Shown here: piece after piece, positions 26,696-35,804 of the stretch | How the letters are laid out: the number at the start of each line of letters is the position of its first letter | How positions within the stretch are numbered: the stretch's first letter is position 1 | IMG/VR virus record: IMGVR_UViG_3300020380_000001 | Coordinates: 1 to 64,000 of that record | Reading direction: 5' to 3' (one strand) | Source: a virus | DNA length: 64,000 nucleotides | Position numbers and translations under genes: made by a program | The notes under the pieces: generated by a model | What the model was told of the DNA's origin: nothing | Databases searched by the model: none | Seen by the model: only the letters and a program-made list of their open reading frames with translations

Positions 26696-27754
26696 ATGAT
26701 AAACAGAATAAAGAACTTTTTTAAAAGCCTTATATCTCCGCCTAAGAAGGAAGGATTAATCCTAAACGCCAAAGCAGAAATCCTGTCTAATTGGTCGTTT
26801 ATTATTAGTGGCGAGCGTAATCCCAACGAACCGACTAATAATTACGCTGCTGTTCAGTTTAGGACTTCTACCGGGCAAGTGTATGTAAACGACCACACGG
26901 ACTCGGATATGAGTTCTCAAACAGGGTATGTGAGTCGAGCAACATTTATGAACGTTAACGACACTAGTGATTTCAGTGACTATTATATTTGGGTTACTAC
27001 TGAAAATTTCGACACGTTCAGCGACACTGCCCCTGAAGAAGAGAAAACAACTCGTTGGCAGCCGTTAGTTGATTACACGTTCAGATTTAGGTACGACCCG
27101 GAAGTCCATAACTCTAGTGCATTTAATAGTGTTTGTAATGTTTATGTGGTTTACTCGCCGTTTGGTGAGCCTACTTCTGTGCCGTTTGGAATGGATTTTA
27201 ACGGAAGGATAACGTTTAATTATACAGAGGCTAAAACCCTAACAGTTAACCCAAATATAAGAGATCACTACTACGTGACGTCAGAAGGCAAAGAACTACA
27301 ACCGCAGTCTTCATTTTACATTAGTTTGACTGAACTTAATTTTGCAGCACGCGGCCAATACGGCGCTGATTACGGCAATAAAATTGTTGCTGATAATACT
27401 ATTTTGGCTGGCGCTAATGCCAACCGTAGCTCAGCAACATTCAATGAAGAATGGCAAACAAACGAAAACGCCGGCGTAGTGTATTGTTATGTGAAGAAGA
27501 TTAGTGGCGTAACTACTAATATGTCAGTGGGCTCAACAAGAATCAATAAGTGGTTCACACTGCCTGTCACTGGCTCTCCGTATGAATTTACAGTACAAGG
27601 CCAAACTAACGCAACTGGATCTAATATCGAGTTTGAAATATACATATCGACTTCTTCGCCTAATTTTACGCCTGGTACGTTACAGGCACCAGACGAAAGT
27701 AGCGAGTATTTTAAACTATGTAACGCGACAATATATTCGCTACGCCACCAATAA
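26696..27754 (+). CDS. Putative virion surface protein, paralogue A, 352 aa
   Basis: Beta-rich protein with a short basic N-terminal helix (INRIKNFFKSL). Two features are shared with neighbours at 28511 and 29098: an opening like KEGLILNAK (x-K-x-G-x3-N-S/A-K), and, with 28511 only, a C-terminal block EFEIYISTSS-x-P-x-FTPG followed by YFKLCNATI. The three look like tandem relatives, probably fibre or head decoration proteins. It starts 3 nt after the subtilase stop, so the two may form a functional pair. Confidence 0.65.
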   Translation: MINRIKNFFKSLISPPKKEGLILNAKAEILSNWSFIISGERNPNEPTNNYAAVQFRTSTGQVYVNDHTDSDMSSQTGYVSRATFMNVNDTSDFSDYYIWVTTENFDTFSDTAPEEEKTTRWQPLVDYTFRFRYDPEVHNSSAFNSVCNVYVVYSPFGEPTSVPFGMDFNGRITFNYTEAKTLTVNPNIRDHYYVTSEGKELQPQSSFYISLTELNFAARGQYGADYGNKIVADNTILAGANANRSSATFNEEWQTNENAGVVYCYVKKISGVTTNMSVGSTRINKWFTLPVTGSPYEFTVQGQTNATGSNIEFEIYISTSSPNFTPGTLQAPDESSEYFKLCNATIYSLRHQ

Positions 27755-27770
27755 AATAAGTGAGTAACTG

Positions 27771-28508
27771 ATGTCAAATCAAAAAAATAAATTAATAAAA
27801 CAACTTAAGCTTGAACTCGGTTCACAGATGATTGATGTCGAGCTAGACAAAGAGCACTATGAGCTGGCAATAGAACTCGCTATTGAGAAAATGCAACAGA
27901 TTTCCGACGGCGGTGTGGAAGAAAGCATCTTGTTCATAACAGTGCAAGAAGATATGGGTCTTTACCAGTTGCCGGATGAAGTAAAGCAAGTTCGACACGT
28001 ACATCGTAGAGGGCTCGGACACGCAGGCCAAACAATTACATTTGATCCGTATGAAGCCAGCTTTATGAATATGTATATATTGAATAACAAACAAACTGGC
28101 GGCCTTGCTACGTGGGAATTAGCACACCACCATTTAGAAACAATGGGGCGACTGTTGGGTGCCGAGGTGCCATTTATATTCAATCGTTCAAATAAGACGA
28201 TTCACTTCCAGCGCAAATTTAGGCGCGATGAAGAACTCATGTTGACTGTGGATAATATTAAGCCGGAGATTGCAGTTTTAAGCGACGGCGATAGTCTGCC
28301 TTTCGTGCGCAAGTATGCACTTGGAAAGTGTAAAGTGATGTTAGGCGAAGCGCGTGAGAAGTTTGCAACAATAGCAGGCCCTAATGGCGGAACCCAGCTT
28401 AACGGTTCTCAGCTTAAGGCCGAAGGCACGCAAATGATGCAAGAAGCAGAAGAAGACCTTAAAAATTTACAAACAGGTAATGCTGGCTTGCCTGTTATTA
28501 TAGGGTAA
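27771..28508 (+). CDS. gp13: Neck protein, 245 aa
   Basis: T4 gp13-type head completion and neck protein (T4 protein 309 aa). The helical N-terminus (IKQLKLELGSQMIDVEL) and the LYQLPDEVKQVRHVHRRGLG segment fit the family. It joins gp14 at the portal vertex. The C-terminal 50 residues are polar and helical. It lies apart from gp14, which is on the other strand. Confidence 0.75.
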   Translation: MSNQKNKLIKQLKLELGSQMIDVELDKEHYELAIELAIEKMQQISDGGVEESILFITVQEDMGLYQLPDEVKQVRHVHRRGLGHAGQTITFDPYEASFMNMYILNNKQTGGLATWELAHHHLETMGRLLGAEVPFIFNRSNKTIHFQRKFRRDEELMLTVDNIKPEIAVLSDGDSLPFVRKYALGKCKVMLGEAREKFATIAGPNGGTQLNGSQLKAEGTQMMQEAEEDLKNLQTGNAGLPVIIG

Positions 28509-28510
28509 TT

Positions 28511-29098
28511 ATGAAATCAGGTATCATACATAATTCCAAAGACTTGAATAACAACGTAGTGGGCTCCAGTTATGAAGTCTCTACGTTTGTTTTGAGCGGC
28601 GATGCTAACAATTCTAACTCATATACCATGATGCGCTTTTCTATGACTGAGGTGTTATTGGAAGCAGGCGGCATAGGCGAGCGCGGATCTGAACAAGTGC
28701 GCAAAAACGGCTCACAAATTGGCACAACAGAAAACGGCTATAGACAAGCATCAGAGATCTGGAATAATAACTCAAACCCAACCAGCACACTGTGGTACTA
28801 TGTGAAGGTTACTAATGAAGATGAAGCAGGCTGGCACGCAGGTGAAAACCTAACTGACGCTTGGAATCCACTCACAACTACAACCGGGTCTAGGTTTATT
28901 ACCCAGCCTACCAATACAGGCCGCAACTCTAGATCAATAAGTATAGTAGAGCTTGAGGTTTACGTTAGAGCCTCTGCGTCTAAACCAACGTTTACTCCCG
29001 GTGAGTCTGGCGAACCAGCTTTTGATGAAAACTATGTGAAAATATGCGACGTTCTCTTGCGTAATACTTGGGAATACGAAGATAGGTGGCAGTTATAA
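28511..29098 (+). CDS. Putative virion surface protein, paralogue B, 195 aa
   Basis: The opening MKSGIIHNSKD and the C-terminal ELEVYVRASASKPTFTPG ... YVKICDVLL match the ends of the 26696 protein, with the centre shortened. It is beta-rich and Asn/Ser-rich. It follows gp13 by 2 nt, and its TAA overlaps the next ATG (TAATG). Probably a fibre or decoration subunit; the exact role is unknown. Confidence 0.65.
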   Translation: MKSGIIHNSKDLNNNVVGSSYEVSTFVLSGDANNSNSYTMMRFSMTEVLLEAGGIGERGSEQVRKNGSQIGTTENGYRQASEIWNNNSNPTSTLWYYVKVTNEDEAGWHAGENLTDAWNPLTTTTGSRFITQPTNTGRNSRSISIVELEVYVRASASKPTFTPGESGEPAFDENYVKICDVLLRNTWEYEDRWQL

Positions 29099-29598
29099 TG
29101 AAAGAAGGATTTACGTTTAATTCTAAAGGACCTGCTCGAGTTATGTTGAGTGAGTTTTACACTGGCGACGCTATTTTAGGCGAGCCCGGCAACGGCGTGA
29201 TATTTACAAGCGGTAGAAACTGGGAACCGCAATATCCGGGCGGTGGCGACTATAGAACAAATGGCCGTATCGCAGTACTGGACAATCCTGGTTCTTACAT
29301 CATCTCTGAACAAGTGCAGGGCGATACCATAGAGTTTGCAGCAACCGGTGGTGTAAACGTAAAAGTATATGACGGCGCACGCTTAATCTTTGATGAAGAC
29401 GGGCCGTTTGTAATGAACAACGATATTGTATTTGAAGCAGGCTCCGGGCAATATGCAAACATAAACGAAGAGTTTTACGAGAACTGGACCGAGACAGCCA
29501 ATACTGACTTCCCTTACTCAAGACGCCTTACATACAACACAGACTATCAAGGCGAAGCTGTGAATAAACATTGGCAAGTGGTGATTACTCATTTATGA
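29098..29598 (+). CDS. Putative virion surface protein, paralogue C, 166 aa
   Basis: It begins MKEGFTFNSKG, sharing the K-x-G-x3-N-S-K opening with its two neighbours, but the rest differs (GDYRTNGRIAVLDNPGSY, then a Gly/Asp-rich beta region). The start at 29098 overlaps the previous stop; the longer GTG start would be buried in paralogue B. Its TGA overlaps the ATG of the Hint-like gene (ATGA). Confidence 0.65.
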   Translation: MKEGFTFNSKGPARVMLSEFYTGDAILGEPGNGVIFTSGRNWEPQYPGGGDYRTNGRIAVLDNPGSYIISEQVQGDTIEFAATGGVNVKVYDGARLIFDEDGPFVMNNDIVFEAGSGQYANINEEFYENWTETANTDFPYSRRLTYNTDYQGEAVNKHWQVVITHL

Positions 29599-30146
29599 AC
29601 ACTATAGGAACTAAAACAAAATTACAGTTGGCTTCTGGCGAACTAATTAACGCGACTGCCCTTCGTGCAGGTGATGTGTTACGTACTGTTAAAATAAAGT
29701 ACTTGCCTGCTATAGACTCGCCTGAGTTTTTATCATGGCGTACGGGCGAACTTGAATTAGAGTACACTGAAGCAGAAGTAGTCACGCTCAAAACCGTACA
29801 GGAAAAAGTTGAGTTGATTAATATCAATAATGATGTATGGCTTTCGCCTGTTATGTTGGTATTGATTAAGCGCGAAGAACAGTGGATGTGGTCTCTTGCT
29901 TCGTCCCTTGTACCCGGCGACATTATTGTAGGCCATGATCGACAAGATATAAACGTCTTATCAGCCCATACGAGCGAAGAAAACTCGTCCATTAACGTGA
30001 TGACATCCGTAAATAATAGTGCGATAGTTGGGTGTAATGGCTGTTTTGTGATACTTACGCAAGTAGCCGGAGGCAAATTAATGCAGTTTGGCAACGAAGT
30101 ATTAGATCAAGACGCTCTTGCAGCAATGGGAATGACTATCGAGTAA
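29595..30146 (+). CDS. Hint-fold-like protein, 183 aa
   Basis: The segments LQLASGELINATALRAGDVL and, about 75 residues on, WLSPVMLVLIKREEQWMWSLASSLVPGDIIVG follow the Hedgehog/intein (Hint) pattern, in which a start block is followed by a P-x-x-x-L block and a second GD turn. The catalytic N-terminal Cys or Ser and the C-terminal His-Asn are missing or unclear, so it is probably not self-splicing. It is a free-standing gene after the surface-protein trio. The assignment is by pattern only. Confidence 0.4.
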   Translation: MNTIGTKTKLQLASGELINATALRAGDVLRTVKIKYLPAIDSPEFLSWRTGELELEYTEAEVVTLKTVQEKVELININNDVWLSPVMLVLIKREEQWMWSLASSLVPGDIIVGHDRQDINVLSAHTSEENSSINVMTSVNNSAIVGCNGCFVILTQVAGGKLMQFGNEVLDQDALAAMGMTIE

Positions 30147-30167
30147 ACTTACAATTTGGAGTTCGTC

Positions 30168-30539
30168 ATGAAATTTATGAAACGAGTACGTGTAGACAAT
30201 ACTAATACTGATTATGGTTATATGGTATATGGCGGCGGTACAGTAGTGTACTGTGATGACTTGGACGACTTGAACAGAGAACTTTACACGCCTGTTCAGA
30301 ATGTTAGCTCGTATGATGGCAACGTGCCTTTAGTGACAGACTTGCAGAAGTTTGCAAATCTGAATGACTTGGAGGTAGTTCCAAACTGCGACCCTCATAT
30401 GGATACATACGAACTCCATGATCGTAACAGAAACATAAAATTTGTGTTGACTGATTACGACGATGAAAAGATGTTTATGCACTTGATGTTGACTGGTAAT
30501 CCGTCAGTTAAACTGGAGATGCCTGAAGAAGTGGATTGA
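30168..30539 (+). CDS. Hypothetical protein, 123 aa
   Basis: Not recognised. The ATG at 30168 follows TTTGGAG. Acidic mixed alpha/beta protein with a YGYMVYGGGTVVYCDDL stretch near the N-terminus. Its last codons hold the -35 element of the next promoter. Confidence 0.65.
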   Translation: MKFMKRVRVDNTNTDYGYMVYGGGTVVYCDDLDDLNRELYTPVQNVSSYDGNVPLVTDLQKFANLNDLEVVPNCDPHMDTYELHDRNRNIKFVLTDYDDEKMFMHLMLTGNPSVKLEMPEEVD

Positions 30540-30564
30540 CATCCTTTCAAAAATAATGTATAAT
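30536..30564 (+). promoter_or_regulatory. Perfect sigma70 promoter
   Basis: TTGACA, a 17-nt spacer, then TATAAT: both hexamers match the consensus exactly. It drives the dNMP kinase gene and is presumably an early promoter read by host RNA polymerase. Confidence 0.92.
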
Positions 30565-30593
30565 GGGGCCTAGTTAAGCGGAGAATAATAATA

Positions 30594-31232
30594 ATGATAA
30601 TTGCTTTACTAGGCTTCATCGGTTCAGGCAAAGGAACCGTTGGCGAGTGCCTTGTCGAAGATCATGGCTTCGTCCAAGAAAGTTTTGCCAAACCCCTAAA
30701 AGACGCAGTTTCCATCCTATACAGTTGGCCTAGACATTTACTGGAAGGCGACACAACTGAATCACGTGAATGGCGTGAACAACCCGACGCATATTGGTCT
30801 GAAATAATGGGCCGAGAAACCACCCCGCGTTCTGTTTTACAAAGTTTCGGTACTGACGTCATGCGTGAACATGTGCATACTGACTTCTGGGTCAAAAGCA
30901 TGCAAAAACGTATAGCGGACCTCCCGGAAGGCACGAACGTGGTAATTACTGATTGTAGATTCAGAAATGAAATCAAAGCAATTAGGGAAATGGGCGGCAA
31001 AGTCGCGCACGTTAATGATGGCAAAAAGCGTGACTGGTTTTATATAGCACACCGCGCAGCGCAAGGAAACCGACAAAGTATCAAAGAAATGGCTGAGTTA
31101 GGTATCCATCGCAGCGAGTGGGATTGGATTAATACTGACCCTGATATTATTATTAATAATGTCTTTGAAGAACGCAATGATCGCAGCTTGCAACTCTTTA
31201 AGCAAGAAATAACCAAAAAGATATTCAATTAG
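30594..31232 (+). CDS. gp1: Deoxynucleoside monophosphate kinase, 212 aa
   Basis: P-loop GFIGSGKGT at residues 7-15, a LQSFGTDVMR segment and VITDCRFRNEIKAI match the T4 gp1 dNMP kinase family, which phosphorylates dNMPs to dNDPs for phage DNA synthesis. T4 gp1 has 241 aa. It is driven by a perfect host-type promoter, unlike the late genes around it. The stop is TAG. Confidence 0.85.
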   Translation: MIIALLGFIGSGKGTVGECLVEDHGFVQESFAKPLKDAVSILYSWPRHLLEGDTTESREWREQPDAYWSEIMGRETTPRSVLQSFGTDVMREHVHTDFWVKSMQKRIADLPEGTNVVITDCRFRNEIKAIREMGGKVAHVNDGKKRDWFYIAHRAAQGNRQSIKEMAELGIHRSEWDWINTDPDIIINNVFEERNDRSLQLFKQEITKKIFN

Positions 31233-31235
31233 GTC

Positions 31236-31264
31236 TTGTGGTTGAGTAGTGCCTGCGCTATATT
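31236..31264 (+). promoter_or_regulatory. Sigma70-like promoter
   Basis: TTGTGG (31236-31241), 17 nt, TATATT (31259-31264), just before the esterase gene. Confidence 0.6.
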
Positions 31265-31291
31265 GTATATGTTAATGAAGTAAAGGTAACT

Positions 31292-31912
31292 ATGATGAAA
31301 GATTTAATTGTTTATGTCCATGGCTACGGCGGTAGTAAAAATTCAAGTACTGCCGCTAAAATTGCCGAACACATGCAAGAGTTAAGCAACGGCGAAATTG
31401 AAGTTATAGCCCTTGATTATGAATACATGAACCCGACTAAAGCGTTGCAGAGCTTGCATGACCAAATAGCTGAGATTGCCGATCAATACAGCAACATAAT
31501 CGTGCTTGGTAATTCTTTAGGTGGTTATTACGCTGACTTATTGGCTAAATTTTATCCTGAGTTAGTTGACATATTATTGTTAATCAACCCAAGCTTAAAT
31601 GCCCCTGAAAACTGTGTAAAATATATCGGTGAAGTAGTGAACTGGAAAAACAACAAGTACACTATTCGCGGTAATTTCGCACAAGAGTTGGCTGACATTG
31701 CGCACGGTGCTCCCGAGAGTTACGCGCCGGAAATGCCAGCTGTGGTGTTCTTGGGAATGGCCGACACTGTCGTTGACCCTAAACACACAATTGCTGTTAT
31801 GAAAGAGCGCGCCGAAATCGTGCGTTTCAAAGGCGAAGGTCATGTGCTAAATATTGATAGAAAAGTAGTTGAAAGAATCTACAAAGAAATCAATATAAGC
31901 CAGACAGTATGA
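31292..31912 (+). CDS. YqiA/UPF0227-like alpha/beta-hydrolase, 206 aa
   Basis: Alpha/beta-hydrolase with an oxyanion HGYGGS near the start, nucleophile Ser75 in GNSLGGYY, acid Asp near 158 (GMADTVVD) and His184 in GEGHV. Overall this resembles the YqiA esterase family of gammaproteobacteria, so it may have been taken from a host. Substrate and role in infection are unknown. It overlaps the next gene by 4 nt (ATGA). Confidence 0.8.
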   Translation: MMKDLIVYVHGYGGSKNSSTAAKIAEHMQELSNGEIEVIALDYEYMNPTKALQSLHDQIAEIADQYSNIIVLGNSLGGYYADLLAKFYPELVDILLLINPSLNAPENCVKYIGEVVNWKNNKYTIRGNFAQELADIAHGAPESYAPEMPAVVFLGMADTVVDPKHTIAVMKERAEIVRFKGEGHVLNIDRKVVERIYKEINISQTV

Positions 31913-32469
31913 AAATAAACCAAATAATTACCGAAACAACCGATAACCTCTTCAATACAGCGGACGACATGGCATCCCGCAGGGCCATTGCTGATTACGT
32001 CTACGATATGCTTCAAAAAAGTTACAAGCGTATCGGTGGCCTAAAAGGTAGTGGCTTCGCCAGCCCTGAAGATATGGTGAACAAAATCCCTTTCTGGAAA
32101 GTGTTCCGTCGCGGCAGCGATATCAAAGCTGTAATGATGTATAAGGATAAAAACGGCCGTAAACGCGTCGCTACAGGCTCGGACGGTTCAGACGATGCCA
32201 AAGACTGGATTGCCGATCAATTTTTGCAAGACGCCAACGGCCGTTCTTTCGCTGAAATAAGCGGACCTAGTTTAGGCTTCCATAAGAAAACGTTAGGTGA
32301 TACACTCGACGACATAAGCTTTACACATGACCAAGTCCGTGCAGCGTTACCTGGCACTGAGATTCGTCCTGTCCCAGGTAGCAAGTACGAGTATGAACGT
32401 TTCCTTAACGGTGAATGGATAACAAAGCGTATGGTGGGCAAAACCGGTAATAAGCTGTACCGCAAGTAA
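31909..32469 (+). CDS. Hypothetical protein with possible capsid-targeting N-terminus, 186 aa
   Basis: It begins MKINQIITET, which resembles a T4 internal-protein targeting peptide with an IxE/T cut site. The rest is basic and mixed, with GSDGSDDAKDWIADQF and LDDISFTHDQVRAALPG segments. No family is recognised. A strong terminator follows. Confidence 0.6.
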   Translation: MKINQIITETTDNLFNTADDMASRRAIADYVYDMLQKSYKRIGGLKGSGFASPEDMVNKIPFWKVFRRGSDIKAVMMYKDKNGRKRVATGSDGSDDAKDWIADQFLQDANGRSFAEISGPSLGFHKKTLGDTLDDISFTHDQVRAALPGTEIRPVPGSKYEYERFLNGEWITKRMVGKTGNKLYRK

Positions 32470-32504
32470 AAGAGATTATTTAGTCCAAAACTCCCAAAAA
32501 AGAA

Positions 32505-32531
32505 AAAAGCCCGTTTTAAGACGGGCTTTTG
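32505..32531 (+). terminator. Terminator before the sheath gene
   Basis: AAAAGCCCGT pairs with ACGGGCTTTT, a perfect 10-bp stem around a 6-nt loop, ending in T. Confidence 0.92.
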
Positions 32532-32543
32532 TTTGCCCGGTAG

Positions 32544-32550
32544 CTAAATA
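32544..32550 (+). promoter_or_regulatory. Late promoter box CTAAATA
   Basis: CTAAATA lies 39 nt before gp18 and 13 nt after a terminator, giving the sheath gene its own late transcript. Confidence 0.7.
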
Positions 32551-32588
32551 CCGGAGTAAAAACAAAACCTAATAGGGAGTAATGAATA

Positions 32589-35500
32589 ATGAGTTTGGTT
32601 TCACCAGGCGTACAAGTAGACATTATTGATGAATCGGTTGGTTCAGGCGCAAGTAACGGCACAGTGCCTTTAATTGTGTTGGCTACCGAGAAAGATAAGC
32701 TAACACCGGCTGGCAGTGAAATCGCCGAAGGTACTACTGACGCATATGCAGGTAAACTGCAATTGTTTACATCACAGCGCGAAATTCTACAAGCAATGGG
32801 CAACCCTAAGTTTCATAAACTTGGCGGCACCTCGTTGCATGGTTACGAGTTGAACGAATACGGCTTGCTAGCCGCTCACTCATATCTTGGTTCTAGCAAC
32901 CGTGTTTATGTTGTGCGTGCGCCAATTGATTTGGCAGAGCTACAACCGCTTGACGAAGCACCTACGGGCGCACCACAAGCAGGCACTCACTGGCTTAACC
33001 TTAATGGTTCCCGTATCGGCATCAGCATTTATGACGGCAATACCGGTTCTTGGATTCCGCAAGAAGTTGAGTTTATTACTGATGCAAGTTCGCTTGACGC
33101 AAATGGCGTTCCACTTTCGTCTATTGAAGGTGATATCGGCCAATACGTTTGTGTTGCTGGTGTAGTCGCTGGCGCAGGCACAGGTCGCGAAGAGAACCGT
33201 ATTTTCCGTAGAACAACTTCTGGCTGGGAATTACTAGACACTTCTGTAATAAGCGAAAAGCTAATTTTCCGTAGCCACACTAAGCCTCCGTTTGTGGATG
33301 AAATGGCTTCAATGACAGTTTCGGCACAGGGTTCAGGCTACGGTGTTGGTGATCGTATCGGTCTTGCTGAATCTGCAGGTACTGGTAGACTATTAATGGT
33401 TGACGTGACTGGCGTTGACTCAAACGGCGCAGTTACTTCGTTTGAAGTTGTGTCTTACGGTCGTGACTACTCTGGCGCCGGTATTGTGTCTACTCAAACA
33501 AGCGCATTACAATCCAACGGCAGCCCGTCAGCTGGTACTGGATTCGAGATTACAGGTGATACTCTTGCGTCTGGCGACATTTGGATTAAGACAAGTGAAC
33601 CTGATTCTGGCACAAGCTTTGACATGAGTCTTTACGACGCGTCTGTAAGTCAGTGGATTGAACTAAGTGTACCTGTACACTTGTCACGTGACGCGGCTAC
33701 TAAAGCAGGTTCTACTCCAGTAGCGGCTGTATACGACTTTAGTAACGAAGCACCAGGCACAGGTACTCTTGTTGCTGACTTTGCTATTATGCGTCACAAC
33801 GGCCAAGGCGAAACAGTGGTTGAAGGTACAGTAACAGCACCTACAATTGGCGCGGGCAGCACATTAACTATCAATGGTTACGATGTAGTGTTAACTGGTA
33901 CCGACGTGGCGTCTGCTGTAGTAGACATTACTAACGCTGGAATTCCTGATATCAAAGCTAAGCACGAAGGCGGCAAGCTTTATATCACGAACAAGAAAGG
34001 CTACGACATTAAACTAGTTAACACCGCTGGTACACCGACTGCTGACCTTGGATTAGAAAACACTTCATTCGCAGTAACTGGCGGATTCGTCCACAGTAAC
34101 TGGGACTACCTTGACTATGTAGCAAGCGACAATGAAGAGCCGTTCCAAAACCCAAGTGACGGTACCCTTTGGTACAGTGAAAACTTCGGTGCTGACATCC
34201 TTGTTAATAACGGCGCAGGCAGCTGGGAAGACTTCCAGGGCACTGTATATATGCAACCAGCACTACCGCAAATTGGCATAGTGCGCGGTGACTTATGGAT
34301 CGATACTGATCAAGTTGAAGATTACCCTGTAATGTATCGTTACAATGGTTCATCATGGGATAAAATCGACCCAACTGATCAGACTACGTCGTCTGGTATA
34401 GTGTTCGCTGATGCTCGTCCAAGTGCTACATTTGGTTCAGCTACTGGCGCAAATAACGGTAACTTAGTTGGTGCACCTGACTTAGACGCTGATGCTCCTG
34501 ATCCGTTACTATATGCACGTGATATGCTGTTATTCAACACTCGTGCAAGCTCACACGTGGTAAAAGCTTGGGTAAACGAGCATGAACATGACGGCGTTCC
34601 TATTGGCGGCAGATGGGTACTAGAAAGTGGTCTGCGTACAGACGGCTCTGCATACTTTGGCAGACATGCGGTTAAACGTGTGATTATTGAAAGCATGGCA
34701 AGTGTGATTGTTAGTAACGAAGTTATCCGCGCTGAATCAGTTGAATACAACTTAATGGCAGCACCTGGATTCCCAGAGTTGTCTGATGAGCTACTTGCAC
34801 TGAATGCTGATCGTAAGTATACAGCGTTTATCCCGCAAGACGCACCGTTCCGCTTAGCGCCTAAAGGCACTGATATCGAATCGTGGGCCAACAACCGTGC
34901 TGGCAGCCCGTCGAACGACGATGCTGGTCTAGTAACGTTCAGCCGTTATATTGGTGTATTCTACCCTGGTTGTGCTTATGCAACTAACGTAGATGGTGAA
35001 GAAGTAGTTGTTCCAATTACCCACAGTGTGTTGCGTACTTACGCGGCAAACGATTCAGTTTCGTATCCGTGGTTCGCTGCTGCTTTCAGTAGACGCGGTG
35101 TTATCACTAACGCGACAAGTGTTGGTTATATTGACGATGAAGGTGAGTACTCTACTGTTGAGTTGAGTGAAGGTCTACGTGACGTGCTTTATACAAATAA
35201 AGTAAACCCAGTTGCGTATATTCCTAACTCCGGCTTAGAGATTTACGGTAACAAGTCACTATACAATCTTTCAAGCTCGCTTGATAGAATCAACGTAGTA
35301 CGACTTGAAAACTACCTACGTCAAAATATGCCTGGTCTAGCTCGTCCGTTCCTTGGTGAACAAAACGACAGACTAACGCGTGATCAAGTTCTTGATGTAT
35401 TCGAAAGATACATGGAGACACTAATCACTCTGCGTGCAATTGAAGACTATGTTGTGATCTGTGACGAAAGTAACAACACGCCGGCTAGACGTGATCGTAA

Positions 35501-35603
35501 TGAGCTATGGATTGACGTTGCTGTTATCCCGCTTAAGACTGTAGAATTTATCTACATTCCGGTACGATTCCGTAACTCAGGTGATAGCTTAAACATTAAC
35601 TAA
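32589..35603 (+). CDS. gp18: Tail sheath protein, 1004 aa
   Basis: Contractile sheath subunit of the T4 gp18 family. The N-terminus MSLVSPGVQVDIIDES and the C-terminal half (GVFYPGCAYATN, YPWFAAAFSRRGVI, then TLITLRAIEDYVVICDESNNTP) carry the conserved parts that form the contractile lattice. At 1004 aa it is far larger than T4 gp18 (659 aa). The extra sequence lies in the middle (roughly residues 120-640), with Gly/Thr-rich beta segments that would project on the outside of the tail. It has its own promoter and terminator. Confidence 0.93.
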   Translation: MSLVSPGVQVDIIDESVGSGASNGTVPLIVLATEKDKLTPAGSEIAEGTTDAYAGKLQLFTSQREILQAMGNPKFHKLGGTSLHGYELNEYGLLAAHSYLGSSNRVYVVRAPIDLAELQPLDEAPTGAPQAGTHWLNLNGSRIGISIYDGNTGSWIPQEVEFITDASSLDANGVPLSSIEGDIGQYVCVAGVVAGAGTGREENRIFRRTTSGWELLDTSVISEKLIFRSHTKPPFVDEMASMTVSAQGSGYGVGDRIGLAESAGTGRLLMVDVTGVDSNGAVTSFEVVSYGRDYSGAGIVSTQTSALQSNGSPSAGTGFEITGDTLASGDIWIKTSEPDSGTSFDMSLYDASVSQWIELSVPVHLSRDAATKAGSTPVAAVYDFSNEAPGTGTLVADFAIMRHNGQGETVVEGTVTAPTIGAGSTLTINGYDVVLTGTDVASAVVDITNAGIPDIKAKHEGGKLYITNKKGYDIKLVNTAGTPTADLGLENTSFAVTGGFVHSNWDYLDYVASDNEEPFQNPSDGTLWYSENFGADILVNNGAGSWEDFQGTVYMQPALPQIGIVRGDLWIDTDQVEDYPVMYRYNGSSWDKIDPTDQTTSSGIVFADARPSATFGSATGANNGNLVGAPDLDADAPDPLLYARDMLLFNTRASSHVVKAWVNEHEHDGVPIGGRWVLESGLRTDGSAYFGRHAVKRVIIESMASVIVSNEVIRAESVEYNLMAAPGFPELSDELLALNADRKYTAFIPQDAPFRLAPKGTDIESWANNRAGSPSNDDAGLVTFSRYIGVFYPGCAYATNVDGEEVVVPITHSVLRTYAANDSVSYPWFAAAFSRRGVITNATSVGYIDDEGEYSTVELSEGLRDVLYTNKVNPVAYIPNSGLEIYGNKSLYNLSSSLDRINVVRLENYLRQNMPGLARPFLGEQNDRLTRDQVLDVFERYMETLITLRAIEDYVVICDESNNTPARRDRNELWIDVAVIPLKTVEFIYIPVRFRNSGDSLNIN

Positions 35604-35618
35604 TTTAATTAGTTAGAT

Positions 35619-35645
35619 AAAAAGGGGCGCTATGCCCCTTTTTTG
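35619..35645 (+). terminator. Terminator after the sheath gene
   Basis: AAAAAGGGGC pairs with GCCCCTTTTT around GCTAT, with T continuing. Confidence 0.93.
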
Positions 35646-35658
35646 TGCCCTGAAGGCC

Positions 35659-35665
35659 GTAAATA
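35659..35665 (+). promoter_or_regulatory. Late promoter box GTAAATA
   Basis: GTAAATA lies 36 nt before the 30-aa membrane peptide, between two terminators. Confidence 0.5.
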
Positions 35666-35700
35666 CTTTTGTAATCATTCTGTAACATTGAGGTGTTTTG

Positions 35701-35793
35701 ATGAACTTTAGTAATATGGTTGAAGGCGTTAAGGCGATTGCCGAGTTTGTAACGCCGCTTGTACTGGTAGCGGCTTGTATTCTACTTGCTTAA
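35701..35793 (+). CDS. Single-span membrane mini-protein, 30 aa
   Basis: ATG after GAGG; the product is MNFSNMVEGVKAIAEF followed by a hydrophobic segment (PLVLVAACILLA). The open frame has its own late promoter box and is enclosed by terminators on both sides, which argues for real expression. A role in membrane permeabilisation or lysis timing is possible but unproven. Confidence 0.5.
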   Translation: MNFSNMVEGVKAIAEFVTPLVLVAACILLA

Positions 35794-35804
35794 TATGATA
35801 GAAG

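Noticed and set aside
31230-31280. UAG read-through extension of the dNMP kinase
   Set aside because: The 16 added codons coincide with a promoter and do not resemble a domain; ordinary termination is simpler.
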